A DNA stretch of 64,000 bases. Origin: Propionibacteriaceae bacterium. GTDB taxonomy: Bacteria > Actinomycetota > Actinomycetes > Propionibacteriales > Propionibacteriaceae. Below are positions 1 to 10,047 of this stretch, piece by piece (within the stretch, counting starts at the first letter, position 1; every line of letters begins with the position of its first letter). The translations under genes were made by a program, and so were the position numbers. The notes under the pieces were generated by a model. That model did no database searches. It was not told where the DNA came from and worked only from the letters and a program-made list of their open reading frames with translations. The stretch covers positions 1 through 64,000 of the forward strand of contig JAISCA010000035.1 in the NCBI GenBank assembly GCA_031265875.1. The letters are read 5' to 3'.

Positions 1-66
1 CGCCTCAGCCTTGAACTGCGACGAATACCTCCTAGGCGAACCCGGACCCCTCTGCTGCGTGGACAC
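1..66 (-). CDS. IS3-type transposase OrfA, N-terminal fragment running off the window edge
   Basis: Reading leftwards from a GTG at 66-64, 22 codons stay open to the edge and end in RRYSSQFKAEA. This closely resembles the conserved start of IS3-family OrfA helix-turn-helix proteins (pattern RKYSPEFKAEAV). An AGGAGG ribosome-binding site lies about 8 bases upstream of the GTG. OrfA binds the element ends and is normally extended by frameshift into the catalytic OrfB. Only the N-terminus is visible, so intactness is unknown. Confidence 0.6.
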   Translation of the reverse strand, partial: MSTQQRGPGSPRRYSSQFKAEA

Positions 67-110
67 TTCGCCATCCTCCTAACGGATCAGTGTCTACAGA
101 AAGCATGACA
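1..110 (-). mobile_element. End of a probable IS3-family insertion sequence
   Basis: The OrfA-like start at 66 is preceded on the minus strand by a short leader. The probable element tip is near 110, where the minus strand reads TGTCATGCTTTCTGTAGACA, starting with the TG typical of IS3-family inverted repeats. The other end and the target-site duplication lie outside the window, so the boundary is an inference. Confidence 0.45.
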
Positions 111-300
111 CCCCAGACGTCTCACCACAGTCACCACGGGTGGCTCCCGCCCCCGACGCCCCTGGCCTCCAGCCACCCTGTCGGGCGGCCGGACCAGACC
201 GGCTTACCGCAGCTTCGGCTGGCGTGGGGATATGGTCTTCCGGTTGGGCTGGGGGTTCGGTTCCCGGTGGCCGAGTTCCTAAGTCCGCCGCCGAACGGCG

Positions 301-350
301 GGTTACGACGAACGACACGCCGGTGGCGCTGGTCGTATGTGCTCTGTGAG
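301..350. repeat. Dispersed palindromic repeat, family A, copy 1
   Basis: The core reads GTTACGAC, then CGACACGCCGG, then GGTCGTA, then GCTCTGTGAG. The arms GTTACGAC and GTCGTA(A)C are inverted. It matches further copies listed at 22841, 41991 and elsewhere. The rest of the 67-449 gap holds only the IS edge and this repeat; I see no gene there. Confidence 0.6.
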
Positions 351-449
351 TCGCCGCAGCCTGACACCGCACGGCGAACGGCGGCGGGGGACACTAGGTC
401 GGGAGAACGAAATCGGGGGTTCGGCTAGCGAGTGGTCGCTGGCGGGCGA

Positions 450-1157
450 TCAGCGGTAGGCCACGTCGATCCGGAACTGGTCCGGCCCGGCCACGGGACT
501 GACGCTGGTGACCTGGCGGCCCTCGTGCTCTAACGCGATGACGGCGTGGCGGGTCGCGATGCCGAGCGAGACTTTGTCCATCTTCTTGACCAACAGCCTC
601 GACCACGGACCCCGGCGGGTGTGGATCAAGGAGACCAGCCCCTCACCGAAGCGCAACCGCCAGGGTTGATCGTTCATGCCGGACGGGGCCAGCCGGACGG
701 CTTCGGCCACGGCGCCGGCCTGATCGGACAGCTCCGCCTGGTCGGATATCTCCGCCAAAGCCAGACGCTTGAAATCAGCGGCCGGGCGCGGCCCTTCGTC
801 GGTCCGGCCGAAGGCCAGCAGGATCGTGAAGCCGGCGGCCTTGACCTTGGGCTTGGCCAGACCGATCCAATGCGAACCTAACCCCTGGGCCTGGATGGCC
901 AGGTCGGCCTGTTGCAACACGTAACCGGCGTCGGCGAAGCCAGCGTCGTCCTGGACTGTGAAGGCGAGCAGATGGTGCGGGGCCGAACTGCCTTTGACCT
1001 GGTCAGCCGAAGCGACTTCGATTCTGGCCGCCTGGTCGGTCAAATGGTCGGCCTGGCGGGCCGCTTGGACGATGGCTTCGAGCGTCGCCCGGTCCAGCGG
1101 AGCGGGGTCGAAACTGTGGACGGAATGGCGGGTGAAAATGGTGGGGTAGAGGTCCAT
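450..1157 (-). CDS. Nitroreductase-family protein (putative TM-nitroreductase type)
   Basis: A 235-residue protein. Its start, MDLYPTIFTRHSVHSFDPAP, has the 'R-x-S-x-R/H-x-F' opening of FMN-dependent nitroreductases. A later GLGSHWIGLAKP and APSGMNDQPWRLRF resemble the flavin-contacting segments, the latter being the 'APSxxNxQPW' motif. The family uses NAD(P)H and FMN to reduce nitro or quinone compounds; the physiological substrate is not predictable. The order of motifs differs from the simplest nitroreductases and fits the duplicated 'putative TM nitroreductase' group. It is monocistronic, with stop TGA at 452-450. Confidence 0.65.
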   Translation of the reverse strand: MDLYPTIFTRHSVHSFDPAPLDRATLEAIVQAARQADHLTDQAARIEVASADQVKGSSAPHHLLAFTVQDDAGFADAGYVLQQADLAIQAQGLGSHWIGLAKPKVKAAGFTILLAFGRTDEGPRPAADFKRLALAEISDQAELSDQAGAVAEAVRLAPSGMNDQPWRLRFGEGLVSLIHTRRGPWSRLLVKKMDKVSLGIATRHAVIALEHEGRQVTSVSPVAGPDQFRIDVAYR

Positions 1158-1329
1158 GGCGTCCTATCTTGCCGTAATCGTCCCGCTCGTAGCCGAGCCG
1201 GTGGTCTAGCTGAAGCCGGGCCAAGGGAAAGTCCGATATCCAGGAGCGACCCGCTGGACCTGGCCGCTCGGACGGCCCAAGCCAGACCCGGCCAGAGGAA
1301 TCACGAGTTCAGGCGCGACCATCCTGCCC

Positions 1330-1524
1330 CTACTCGGACTCCTTCGCCAAACGCTCCCATTCCTCGATTTTCGCTTGACAGGCCCTGATTTCCGCATTGA
1401 AATCACGAACATCTTGTCTTGCCCAATCGAGGTGCTGCAAGTCAATGACTAGGGATATATCGTGCTTGAAGCTAGCAATTCGTTCCCGCTCGTTTTGTAT
1501 TTGCCTCTGGTAATACTCATCCAT
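1330..1524 (-). CDS. Small coiled-coil hypothetical protein
   Basis: 64 residues, highly charged and predicted almost entirely helical (QIQNERERIASFKHDI; EIRACQAKIEEWERLAKE). A good ribosome-binding site (AGGGAGA) sits 6 bases before the ATG. The local GC content is lower than its neighbours', which argues against a chance ORF in GC-rich DNA. I do not recognise the family. The single Cys and the heptad-like spacing suggest a short dimeric helix, possibly a relic or a mobile-element accessory. Confidence 0.5.
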   Translation of the reverse strand: MDEYYQRQIQNERERIASFKHDISLVIDLQHLDWARQDVRDFNAEIRACQAKIEEWERLAKESE

Positions 1525-1702
1525 GGTGTTCTCCCTGTGTCTGCTTTGAGTGTGTGCCGGCGAAGCTGCTTCACGGCAATTCCAGGTCTCTTGATGGCGC
1601 GATGCTATGCGCCGTCACCGCCCGTTGTGTCTTAAGCGGCTTGGCGGGTCGCGGCGGCGACACTCAGCCTAGCCCCGTGCGAGTGCCCCAGAGACTTCGG
1701 CC

Positions 1703-1822
1703 CAGCCCAGAGCGCGTAGCCCAGCGACCCTCAACCCCAACCCCGGTCACATCCGCGTCAATCACGATCGACCTGGGAGTACCCGCAGACGACCCTCAGC
1801 CCCAGCCCAGGGCGCGCAGCCC
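1703..1822. repeat. Short direct repeat around the azlD stop
   Basis: CAGCCCAGRGCGCGYAGCCC occurs at 1703-1722 and again at 1803-1822, the second copy lying inside the azlD 3' end. It looks like a small local duplication of the gene tail into the downstream spacer. No gene is seen in the 1525-1795 spacer. Confidence 0.4.
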
Positions 1823-2110
1823 GGCCGCTGCCCCGGCGCCGGCCACCACCACGACTAGGAAGGGAGCCCGGCGCCAGAGCAAGAGGGCCGCCAGCGCCAG
1901 CGCCGCCAGCCGGGCGTCCAGGCCTAGTCCGCCGTCTTGGCTCAGGGTCTGCGTCACCACCAACCCGGCCAGCAGGCCGACCGTCATCAGGCTCAGGCCG
2001 ACGCGTACCCGCTGGCTGTCCAGCCAGGCGCGGGGCACCCAGGCCCCGGCCAACTTCAGGCCCAGGCAAGCCGCCGACGCCACCAGCACGACCAGCCACA
2101 AGTCCGTCAC
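1796..2110 (-). CDS. azlD: AzlD-family small subunit of a branched-chain amino acid exporter
   Basis: 104 residues with three or four hydrophobic helices and almost no soluble domain, the size expected for AzlD. It starts at GTG 2110, 31 bases after the upstream azlC stop, so the two form an operon. AzlC and AzlD together make a membrane exporter for branched-chain amino acids and their analogues. The call rests on topology and on the partner; the sequence itself is poorly conserved in this family. Confidence 0.7.
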   Translation of the reverse strand: MTDLWLVVLVASAACLGLKLAGAWVPRAWLDSQRVRVGLSLMTVGLLAGLVVTQTLSQDGGLGLDARLAALALAALLLWRRAPFLVVVVAGAGAAAGLRALGWG

Positions 2111-2141
2111 GTCTCACCCCTCTCCCCGACGGCCCTCGACC

Positions 2142-2849
2142 TCATGGCTCCACCCCTGTAGCCGTTGTCCGACCGCTCAGCCCGACCGCCAAGCCGACCG
2201 CCCCGGCCGCCAGCACCGGCAGACCGGGCGGCGCCAGCGGTAGGACGACCAAGGCCACCAGCCCGGCCAGGACGGCCGTCAGCCCGGTCCGACGATCAGT
2301 CAAGCGGGGCCACAGCAGGGCCAAGAAAGCGGCCGCCGCCGCCGCGTCCAAACCCCAGGCCTTGGGATCGCCCATGGCCTCGCCAGCCAGCGCCCCCAGC
2401 GCTGTGCAAGCGTTCCAACACAGCCAGACTCCGGCCCCGGCCCACCAGAAGCCGACGCGGCGGGAGGCCTGATCCGGTTGGGCCAGAGCCACCGCCGCCG
2501 ACTCGTCGATGGTCAACTGCGCGCCCAGCCACCGCCGCCAGCCCTTCAATTCCAAGACCGGACCCAGCTGCACCCCGTACAAGCCATTCCGGCTGCCCAA
2601 CAGGGCGGCCCCGGCCACCGCCGCCGAGCCCAAGCCACCCGCTCCGATCACCCCGATCAAGGCGAACTGCGATCCGCCCGTGAACATGACCGCCGACAGG
2701 AATAAGGTCTGCCCCCAGCTCAGTCCGGCCGCCACCGCCAAGGCGCCGAAGGAGACGCCGTACAACCCGGTCGCGACCGCGACCGAGACGGCTTGACGCC
2801 GGGCCGCCGCAGTGGCGTCGCCGGCCGATCCGCCCGACCGTTCCGACAT
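2142..2849 (-). CDS. azlC: AzlC-family branched-chain amino acid permease, large subunit
   Basis: 235 residues with five to seven membrane segments. The N-terminal signature GLYGVSFGALAVAAGLSWGQ, then MFTGGSQFALIGV and LLGSRNGLYGVQLGP, are characteristic of AzlC (the 'SxxxFxGxxQF' and 'NxRxxLY' regions). It forms a two-gene unit with azlD downstream. The likely role is export of leucine, isoleucine, valine or their analogues across the cytoplasmic membrane. Confidence 0.85.
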   Translation of the reverse strand: MSERSGGSAGDATAAARRQAVSVAVATGLYGVSFGALAVAAGLSWGQTLFLSAVMFTGGSQFALIGVIGAGGLGSAAVAGAALLGSRNGLYGVQLGPVLELKGWRRWLGAQLTIDESAAVALAQPDQASRRVGFWWAGAGVWLCWNACTALGALAGEAMGDPKAWGLDAAAAAAFLALLWPRLTDRRTGLTAVLAGLVALVVLPLAPPGLPVLAAGAVGLAVGLSGRTTATGVEP

Positions 2850-2965
2850 CGCCCACCCCCTCGCTCGACCAGACCCGCCCAGCCTAACGACCGCGCACCC
2901 ACCGACAGACTGTTACGACACTGAGCCGGACCGGACCCGGACCGAAGGCCCGCTGGGGACATGGT

Positions 2966-3026
2966 CCTGACGGCGTCTCCGCCATGTTCCCGTCAGAGAA
3001 GTGGTCGCAACTGCTCTGTCGCGTGA
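2966..3026. repeat. Dispersed repeat, family A, diverged half copy
   Basis: The right half, GTCGCAACTGCTCTGTCGCG with TGA following at 3004-3026, matches the right end of the other family A copies. The left half (CTGACGGCGTCTCCG) is degenerate. It lies in the 217-base spacer between azlC and rsmG, which otherwise shows nothing. Confidence 0.45.
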
Positions 3027-3066
3027 CCCACCACCGCTCACTGGGCGGACCCGAAGGCGCCGGACA

Positions 3067-3720
3067 TTAGGCCGGGCGTAGCCGTACGACGTGGGCGGGC
3101 TCCAGCTCGGGGTGGAGCTGGGGGCGTGACAACTCGGCCCGTAGCTTGTACCGCCGCAGGACCGGCTCGGCCGCCTCGATCTCTAAACCCGCCCGCTCGC
3201 CTTTCAGGGCCAGCGCCTGGCCGGTCCGGAAGAGGTGAGCGGTGGCCTCGACCAGGCGGGACAACCCGGCCACCGCCCGGCACACCACCACGTCGGCGGG
3301 GGACGCTGGGCGATACTCCTGGCTGCGCGCCCGCACCACCTGGACCCGCCCCGCCAAGCCCAACTCATCCACCAACAGGTTGAGGAAATCGCTCCGCCGG
3401 AGCAAGGGTTCCAAGAGGACGATCTCGAGGTCCGGCCGGCTCAAGGCCAACACCACCCCGGGCAAGCCGGCTCCGGAGCCGACGTCGATCAGACTGGCGC
3501 CGGCGCCGATCAAGGGGGACAGGGCCTGACAGTTCAAGATGTGCCGGGTCCAGATCCGCTCGGGCTCTTTCGGCCCCAGCAGCCCCCAGACCACGCCACG
3601 GTCGCACAGGATGTCGGCGTAACGCCGCATCGGCTCGATCTGGTCGCCCAAGACGTCCGTCAGCGCCGCCGGTTCGCTCTCGATCAGCCGTTCCGGCGGT
3701 GGCGTCCCGGCCGACCGCAT
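3067..3720 (-). CDS. rsmG: 16S rRNA (guanine-527-N7) methyltransferase RsmG
   Basis: 217 residues. The SAM-binding loop LIDVGSGAGLPGVVLAL and the adjacent acidic LLEPLLRRSDFL are diagnostic of RsmG/GidB, which methylates G527 of 16S rRNA; its loss gives low-level streptomycin resistance in other bacteria. It is last in the rpmH-rnpA-yidD-yidC-jag unit, as in most Actinobacteria. The ATG directly abuts the TAG of a short low-complexity frame upstream, and the gene has no strong ribosome-binding site of its own. Confidence 0.93.
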   Translation of the reverse strand: MRSAGTPPPERLIESEPAALTDVLGDQIEPMRRYADILCDRGVVWGLLGPKEPERIWTRHILNCQALSPLIGAGASLIDVGSGAGLPGVVLALSRPDLEIVLLEPLLRRSDFLNLLVDELGLAGRVQVVRARSQEYRPASPADVVVCRAVAGLSRLVEATAHLFRTGQALALKGERAGLEIEAAEPVLRRYKLRAELSRPQLHPELEPAHVVRLRPA

Positions 3721-3978
3721 CTAGCCCACCGCCTCAACCGACGGCCCCTGGGCCACCGACCCGGCCGACGACGCCTGGCTGATCGACTCGATCAGTCGTT
3801 CTGGGGACGACGCCCCAGCCGAGCACGTCCGCCCCACCGCCTCGGCCGATGTATTTCGGCCAGTCGAACCGGATGGTCGCCCCGGGCCCGCCGATCCAGC
3901 CGGCGAATCCAGGGGCGGCGTCCCGGCCTCGACCGACGGGACCCGGCCCATCGACCCGGCCGGCCGCGCTTGGCCCAC
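3721..3978 (-). other. Low-complexity open frame between jag and rsmG, doubtful gene
   Basis: An 85-codon frame from GTG 3978 stops at TAG immediately before the rsmG ATG. It is Ser/Gly/Ala/Pro-rich with internal near-repeats (GSMGRVPSVEAG and GSVAQGPSVEAVG). One segment, SPERLIESISQAS, mirrors the RsmG N-terminus PPERLIESEPAAL, so the spacer probably arose by local duplication of the rsmG 5' end. It may couple translation of jag to rsmG, but I do not think it is a functional protein. Confidence 0.25.
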
Positions 3979-3981
3979 CGC

Positions 3982-4581
3982 TCAGGCGGCCAGGCGCACG
4001 ATGACGTGCCGCTTGGGCTCTTCGCCCTCGGACTCCGAGAACAAGCCGGCCGCCGCCACCACGTCGTGCACGATCTTGCGCTCGAACGGGTTCATGGCCG
4101 CCAGTGATTGCGGCTCGCCCGACTCCTTGGCCTCGGCCACAGCCGCCGCCGCCAGCTCTTGCAGCTCCACCCGCCGCTTCTCGCGATACCCGGCCACGTC
4201 CAGCATCAGACGGCTACGGTGCCCCTGCTGCGTCATGACGGCCAGGCGGCAGAGCTCCTGCAGGGCCTCCAGCACCTCACCGTTGCGCCCCACCAGACGG
4301 TCTTCGGTGGTGACGATCGAGATGTGGGCCCGCCCGGCCTCGATGTAGGTGTCGATGTCACCGTCCAAGTCGGCGATGTCCAACAACTCCTCCAGATAAT
4401 CGGCCGCGATCTCGCCCTCGACGTCGACGGAATCAGCGGTCGAAGCCTCGGCCGGCTCAGCCTGATCGGACGATTCGGCCGGCTCGACCGGCTCGACTGA
4501 TTCGGTCGGCTCGACCTTGTCAGCCTTGTCAGCTTTGCTGGACTTGCTGGCCTTCTTAGCGGCCTTGTCTTGCTCGCTCAT
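3982..4581 (-). CDS. jag: RNA-binding protein Jag/KhpB (KH plus R3H domains)
   Basis: 199 residues. An N-terminal Lys/Glu/Asp-rich disordered stretch (about 1-55) precedes a KH domain containing DRLVGRNGEVLEALQEL, then an R3H domain with RRVELQELA and MNPFERKIVHDVV. Jag/KhpB is a global RNA chaperone linked to cell elongation and is nearly always encoded after yidC. A strong AAGGAG site precedes the ATG. The acidic-basic N-terminal extension fits this genome's liking for low-complexity tails. Confidence 0.93.
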   Translation of the reverse strand: MSEQDKAAKKASKSSKADKADKVEPTESVEPVEPAESSDQAEPAEASTADSVDVEGEIAADYLEELLDIADLDGDIDTYIEAGRAHISIVTTEDRLVGRNGEVLEALQELCRLAVMTQQGHRSRLMLDVAGYREKRRVELQELAAAAVAEAKESGEPQSLAAMNPFERKIVHDVVAAAGLFSESEGEEPKRHVIVRLAA

Positions 4582-4621
4582 GATTCTCCTTGCCTCCCCC
4601 GGCTGCCGCCGGCGTGAAAAC

Positions 4622-5680
4622 TCATCGTCGCGGACTCTTGCGCTGAGCCCTGGACTGCTTCTTGGGTTGTGCCCGGTTGACCACCTGGCGCTGCACGGCC
4701 GAATCGTCGACGGTCTGGCGCTGCACGCCGGAGGCGCTAGTGGTGGTCTTGGCTTCGGCCGGCTTACGGGAATGCTTGGCCCGTCGATCGGCCGCGATCT
4801 GCTTGGGGTCCCGCCCCTTCTTGACCATGCGCTCCTCCCAGTCGATGTAGGCCGGAGTGCCAGGGGTCGGATTGTTACGGATCAAGATCCACTGCTGACC
4901 CAGGGTCCACAGGTTCGAGGTCACCCAGTACATCAGCACGCCGATCTGGATCGCCACGCCCATGAAGAGGTACATGGCCGGGAAGAGGTACAGCATCATC
5001 TTCTGCTGCTGCGCCATCGGTCCGGTCAGCGACGCGGCCGGCATGTTCTTGCTCATCAACTGCTTCTGGGTGATGAAGAACAGGCTCGACATGACCAGGA
5101 TCAAGACCGCCGCCACCCACTGGGTCGGCCCCCACAGCCAGATCTTCCAGGTGTCCCCGCCCTTCCAGAAGTGCCCGGCCAGCCGGGCCCCGAAGATCGT
5201 CACCTGGCTGAGCGAGTCGGTCACCAACTCGGGGTGCTTGACCAGGTAATAGCCCCGGGGCACACCGTTGGCGGCGGCCGCCAGGACTTGGTACAGGGCG
5301 AAGAAGATCGGCATCTGCAGCAGCAAGGGCAGACAGGAGGCGTACGGGCTGACGCCCTCCTCCTTGAACAGCTTCTGCGTCTCTTGACCCAAACGCTCGC
5401 GGTCGGCGCCGTACTTCTCCTGCAGGGCCTTCATCTTGGGTTGGATGGCCTGCATGTTGCGGGAGGAGTTGATCTGACGGACGAACAGCGGAATCAAGAT
5501 GACCCGCACCAAGACGGTCAAGGTGACGATGGCCATGACCCAGGTCAAGCCTGTGTCCGGCCCGATCACCAGGGACCAGAAGCGGTAGGCGTAGCCCAAC
5601 ACGAAGGAGATGGCCGCGTGCAGCGGCGTCATCAAGGAGGAGAAGAAGTCTCCGATTCCGAACAACAACAGTGGGGTCAT
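4622..5680 (-). CDS. yidC: Membrane protein insertase YidC
   Basis: 352 residues with about five membrane helices and a basic C-terminal tail (QPKKQSRAQRKSPRR) for ribosome contact, the Gram-positive YidC1 architecture. Core motifs include RQINSSRNMQAIQPKMKALQ, SPYASCLPLLLQMPIFFALY and MYLFMGVAIQIGVLMYWVTS. It inserts proteins into the cytoplasmic membrane alone or with SecYEG. It starts 3 bases after the yidD stop and lies in the conserved rpmH-rnpA-yidD-yidC-jag operon. Confidence 0.95.
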   Translation of the reverse strand: MTPLLLFGIGDFFSSLMTPLHAAISFVLGYAYRFWSLVIGPDTGLTWVMAIVTLTVLVRVILIPLFVRQINSSRNMQAIQPKMKALQEKYGADRERLGQETQKLFKEEGVSPYASCLPLLLQMPIFFALYQVLAAAANGVPRGYYLVKHPELVTDSLSQVTIFGARLAGHFWKGGDTWKIWLWGPTQWVAAVLILVMSSLFFITQKQLMSKNMPAASLTGPMAQQQKMMLYLFPAMYLFMGVAIQIGVLMYWVTSNLWTLGQQWILIRNNPTPGTPAYIDWEERMVKKGRDPKQIAADRRAKHSRKPAEAKTTTSASGVQRQTVDDSAVQRQVVNRAQPKKQSRAQRKSPRR

Positions 5681-5683
5681 GCC

Positions 5684-6040
5684 TCACACCTTCCCGCCCA
5701 CCAGGACTGAACGCGCCTGGCTCTCGTCCGCCGGCGCCGCGATCTCGCTGCGCGCCGACTCGGTCCTAACCTCGGCCTCGGCCGCCTCCGCCTCGGCTTG
5801 CTCGGCCGCCCAAGCCTCGGCCGCCGCGGTGCCCGGCACCGGGTCGTAACCGCCCTGGGACCAAGGATGGCAGCGTGCGATCCGACGTACGGTCAACCAC
5901 GAGCCGCGGGCCGCGCCGTGCACGCGCAAGGCCTCCAAACCATAGGCCGAACAGGAGGGATAGAACTTACAGACTTGTCCGTAGAGCGGAGAGATCAGCA
6001 GCCGCCACAATTTGACGAATCCGATCAGGACATACTTCAT
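5684..6040 (-). CDS. yidD: Membrane protein insertion efficiency factor YidD
   Basis: 118 residues from an ATG at 6040 that overlaps the rnpA stop (ATGA). The open frame extends further upstream, but the family start [20 protein letters not shown] fixes this one. [19 protein letters not shown] and [14 protein letters not shown] are the canonical Cys-containing YidD motifs. It assists YidC-dependent insertion at the membrane. The last 40 residues are an Ala/Glu-rich acidic tail longer than usual. Confidence 0.93.
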   Translation of the reverse strand: MKYVLIGFVKLWRLLISPLYGQVCKFYPSCSAYGLEALRVHGAARGSWLTVRRIARCHPWSQGGYDPVPGTAAAEAWAAEQAEAEAAEAEVRTESARSEIAAPADESQARSVLVGGKV

Positions 6041-6489
6041 GGGCGCGGCTCCCGGCCAGCGGTCGCCGTCGGGCCGACCGGCTGCGGCCGCCCGGACGCC
6101 GCTCCGTCTTGCCTCCGTGACGCTCCCGCCCCAGTCCGGTCCGGCCCCGAGGCGCCGCACTGTCCGGCGGCCCAGGCCCAGGCCGATTCGAAATCTCTCC
6201 GCAGCCGCTCAGCTTGGCTCGAAGCCTTGGGCAAGGCCCGGATGACGATGTCGGCGGTCTGGGGCAGGTCGTCCAAACGACTGGCCACCAGGTGGCGTAA
6301 ACGTCGTTTGACCCGGTTGCGTCGCACCGCCGAGCCGACTTGCTTGGAGACCACGAACCCAGCCCGCGAGCGTTCGCCCGACGTCGGTTTGACGTACAGG
6401 ATCAAACAAGGCCGACCGGTCTGCCGACCGCCGCGGACGGTGGCGGCGAACTGGGCCGCGTGCCGCAGCCGGGCCGAGACCGGCAACAT
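6037..6489 (-). CDS. rnpA: Ribonuclease P protein component
   Basis: 150 residues. The RNR motif is intact: [18 protein letters not shown] follows [11 protein letters not shown], as in all RnpA proteins. It binds the P RNA and supports 5' maturation of tRNA precursors. The core ends near residue 112; the remaining Gly/Ala/Pro/Arg-rich stretch ([18 protein letters not shown]) is a low-complexity tail. It begins 5 bases after rpmH. Confidence 0.94.
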   Translation of the reverse strand: MLPVSARLRHAAQFAATVRGGRQTGRPCLILYVKPTSGERSRAGFVVSKQVGSAVRRNRVKRRLRHLVASRLDDLPQTADIVIRALPKASSQAERLRRDFESAWAWAAGQCGASGPDRTGAGASRRQDGAASGRPQPVGPTATAGREPRP

Positions 6490-6494
6490 CTCGC

Positions 6495-6632
6495 TCAGGC
6501 GCTCAGTTCAACGCGGCCCTTGCGACGGCGAGCCGACAGAATGGCACGCCCCGCCCGGGTCCTCATGCGGGCCCGGAAACCATGGGTCCGACTGCGGCGC
6601 CGATTGCTCGGCTGAAAGGTCCGCTTGCTCAC
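6495..6632 (-). CDS. rpmH: 50S ribosomal protein L34
   Basis: 45 residues, start GTG at 6632. The protein reads [20 protein letters not shown] and ends [15 protein letters not shown], a near-perfect L34. A GGGAG site lies about 8 bases upstream. The open frame continues upstream of the GTG, but no L34 has such an extension. It is first in the leftward operon, divergent from dnaA. Confidence 0.96.
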   Translation of the reverse strand: MSKRTFQPSNRRRSRTHGFRARMRTRAGRAILSARRRKGRVELSA

Positions 6633-6991
6633 TTTCAGCTCCCAAACTTCAAGAGTCTTCGATCCCGCTGTCAGAGCAGCAGGGGAACAGCCGCTCACTA
6701 CAGCGACCCCGTAACGATACGCGCTGAGCCTGACTCCCGGCAAACCGCCTCGAATTCTGCCCCTCGATCCGGCTCGGCCGCGATCACGCGACACGCCCGA
6801 ACTATCGTCTCAGTGTGACCCTTCCACTTGCGTGTCTTTCCCCAGCCCGACTAACTTTGACACCTCAGCCCGCCTGTCCCAGCGGGAGAACCGGTCCTAT
6901 CGCGCGACCCACAACCTGTGGATAACCCTGTGGACATCGGTCAGACGCGACCGTTCCGGAGCAGTGCCGCCAACGGCAGAGAGGAGCCTGT
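6633..6991. promoter_or_regulatory. Divergent rpmH/dnaA promoter region with a DnaA box
   Basis: This 359-base divergent spacer contains a perfect DnaA box on the minus strand (TGTGGATAA at 6915-6923), followed by a degenerate one (CTGTGGACA). That suggests autoregulation of dnaA or a second origin arm. A GAGAGGAG ribosome-binding site precedes dnaA. No clear -10/-35 pair stands out in the GC-rich sequence. Confidence 0.6.
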
Positions 6992-8392
<1,401 letters not shown>

Positions 8393-8874
8393 CTAACGTC
8401 CCTCACCGAAAGTCCCTGGTGGTAGAAGGGGCGTCAGTCCGTACGCCTCCATCGCATCGGACAGCCGACCCATTGCCACGTCCGACCCGCTCGCTCACCT
8501 CGGATCCACGATCACGCGCTCTCGATAGTTATCCACAGCCGCCTGTTGATAACTCCCTCCCACCCGCCAAAAGCTGGGTACAACCGGATCGATCCGCCGA
8601 TCTGTCCACAGCCATCCTCAACGCCATCCACAGTTTCAAGCCCGAACCACAGTCTTGTGATTCAGAACCGTCTACGTTCTCTTCAAGTTATCCACAGTTC
8701 GCACAGACGCTATGACTACTACGAGAGTGATCTATCTAAAGAACTTCAAAGTCAGTTTTGGCCGCTCCTGTGCACAGAACCCAGCGCTGACCGGATCGGT
8801 CGCTCCACCTCGACGGCCACCGCTGCGGTGCCACTACAGTATGAGTCACACGGAATCGCCTCGGAGGAGTCAGC
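8393..8874. other. Probable replication origin oriC between dnaA and dnaN
   Basis: This 482-base non-coding stretch is clearly AT-richer than its surroundings. Perfect DnaA boxes TTATCCACA lie at 8529-8537 and 8688-8696. Degenerate ones include TGTCCACA at 8603-8610, a CATCCACA near 8625-8632, and TTGATAACT near 8545. The position between dnaA and dnaN is the normal place for actinobacterial oriC. The number of weaker boxes was judged by eye. Confidence 0.88.
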
Positions 8875-10035
8875 ATGAGAGTCCAACTCGACAAAGATGT
8901 GGCGGCCGAGGCTGTCCAGTGGGCCGCCCGCAGCCTGCCTCTGCGACCCAGTCTGCCGATCTTGGCCGGTCTGTTGATCCAGGCCGAAACCGACTCGGTC
9001 ACTTTGTCCAGTTTCGACTACGAGACCTCGGCCCGTATCACGGTCGCCGCTCAGGTCGAGGAGCCCGGCACAGCGCTGGTGTCCGGGCGCCTGCTGGCCG
9101 AGATCATCCGTTCCCTGCCGGGGAAGCCGATCAGCCTCAGCAGTGACGACCAAGCTTTGGAGCTGGTCTGCGGTTCGGCTCGTTTCGATCTGCAATTGCT
9201 GCCGGCGGCGGATTACCCAGACCTGCCCCGGATGCCGCAGACCAGCGGTTCGATCAAGAGCGACGAGTTGGCCAAGGCCGTCAACCAGGTGGTGGTGGCG
9301 GCCGGCCGGGACGAATTGCTGCCCGTCTTCACCGGGGTGCGGCTGGAGTTCGAAGACGAGCAGGTCTCGCTGCTGGCGACGGACCGCTATCGCATGGCTT
9401 TGAAGGAGCTGACCTGGCGGCCGACCAGTCCCAACTTGAGCGCCGCCGCCTTGGTGCCGGCCCGGGTCCTGTCCGAGATCGCCAAGTCGCTGGTGTCGGG
9501 CGATCAAGTCACCTTGTCCTTGGCCACGGCCGGCAGCGGCGAGGGTTTGATCGGCTTCGAGGGCGAGGGCGTCAACGGGCACCGTCAGATCACCACCCGG
9601 CTGTTGGACGGCGAGTTCCCCAAGGTGCGCCATCTCATGAACATCGCCAATGAATTGTCGGTGCGGGCCAACGTGGCCGAACTGCTGTCCGCCGTCAAGC
9701 GCGTCGCGCTGGTGGCCGAACGCAACACTTCTTTGTCTATGCTGATCGGCGACGACGGCGTCACCCTGGAGGCCGCCAGCGGCGACCAGGCCCGGGCCTC
9801 CGAGACCGTCACGGCGGTGGTCGAGAACCACGCCGGCGGCGATCTGCCCCTGGATCAAGCCGGTTTCAATCCGCATTACCTGTCCGACGTGCTGTCCGTG
9901 CTGGACGCGCCTTACGTCCACCTGTCCTTCTCCGGTCCGGGCAAACCTTGCTTAGTGACCGCCTTGGAGGACATCGACGGCGACCCGCTGCTGAACTATC
10001 GTCACGTCATCATGTTGATGCGCCTGCCCCACTGA
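8875..10035 (+). CDS. dnaN: DNA polymerase III sliding clamp, beta subunit
   Basis: 386 residues, three clamp domains. The N-terminus MRVQLDKDVAAEAVQWAARS matches actinobacterial DnaN, with LPAADYPDLP and LLATDRYRMA as internal landmarks and a C-terminal HVIMLMRLPH. It forms a ring that tethers polymerase III. A GGAGGAG site precedes ATG 8875. It is followed 12 bases later by recF. Confidence 0.97.
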   Translation: MRVQLDKDVAAEAVQWAARSLPLRPSLPILAGLLIQAETDSVTLSSFDYETSARITVAAQVEEPGTALVSGRLLAEIIRSLPGKPISLSSDDQALELVCGSARFDLQLLPAADYPDLPRMPQTSGSIKSDELAKAVNQVVVAAGRDELLPVFTGVRLEFEDEQVSLLATDRYRMALKELTWRPTSPNLSAAALVPARVLSEIAKSLVSGDQVTLSLATAGSGEGLIGFEGEGVNGHRQITTRLLDGEFPKVRHLMNIANELSVRANVAELLSAVKRVALVAERNTSLSMLIGDDGVTLEAASGDQARASETVTAVVENHAGGDLPLDQAGFNPHYLSDVLSVLDAPYVHLSFSGPGKPCLVTALEDIDGDPLLNYRHVIMLMRLPH

Positions 10036-10047
10036 CCGGGCCGCCCG

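Noticed and set aside
4517-5710. A 397-codon frame opposite yidC
   Set aside because: His/Gln/Leu-rich antisense frame over a certain yidC gene, no ribosome-binding site.
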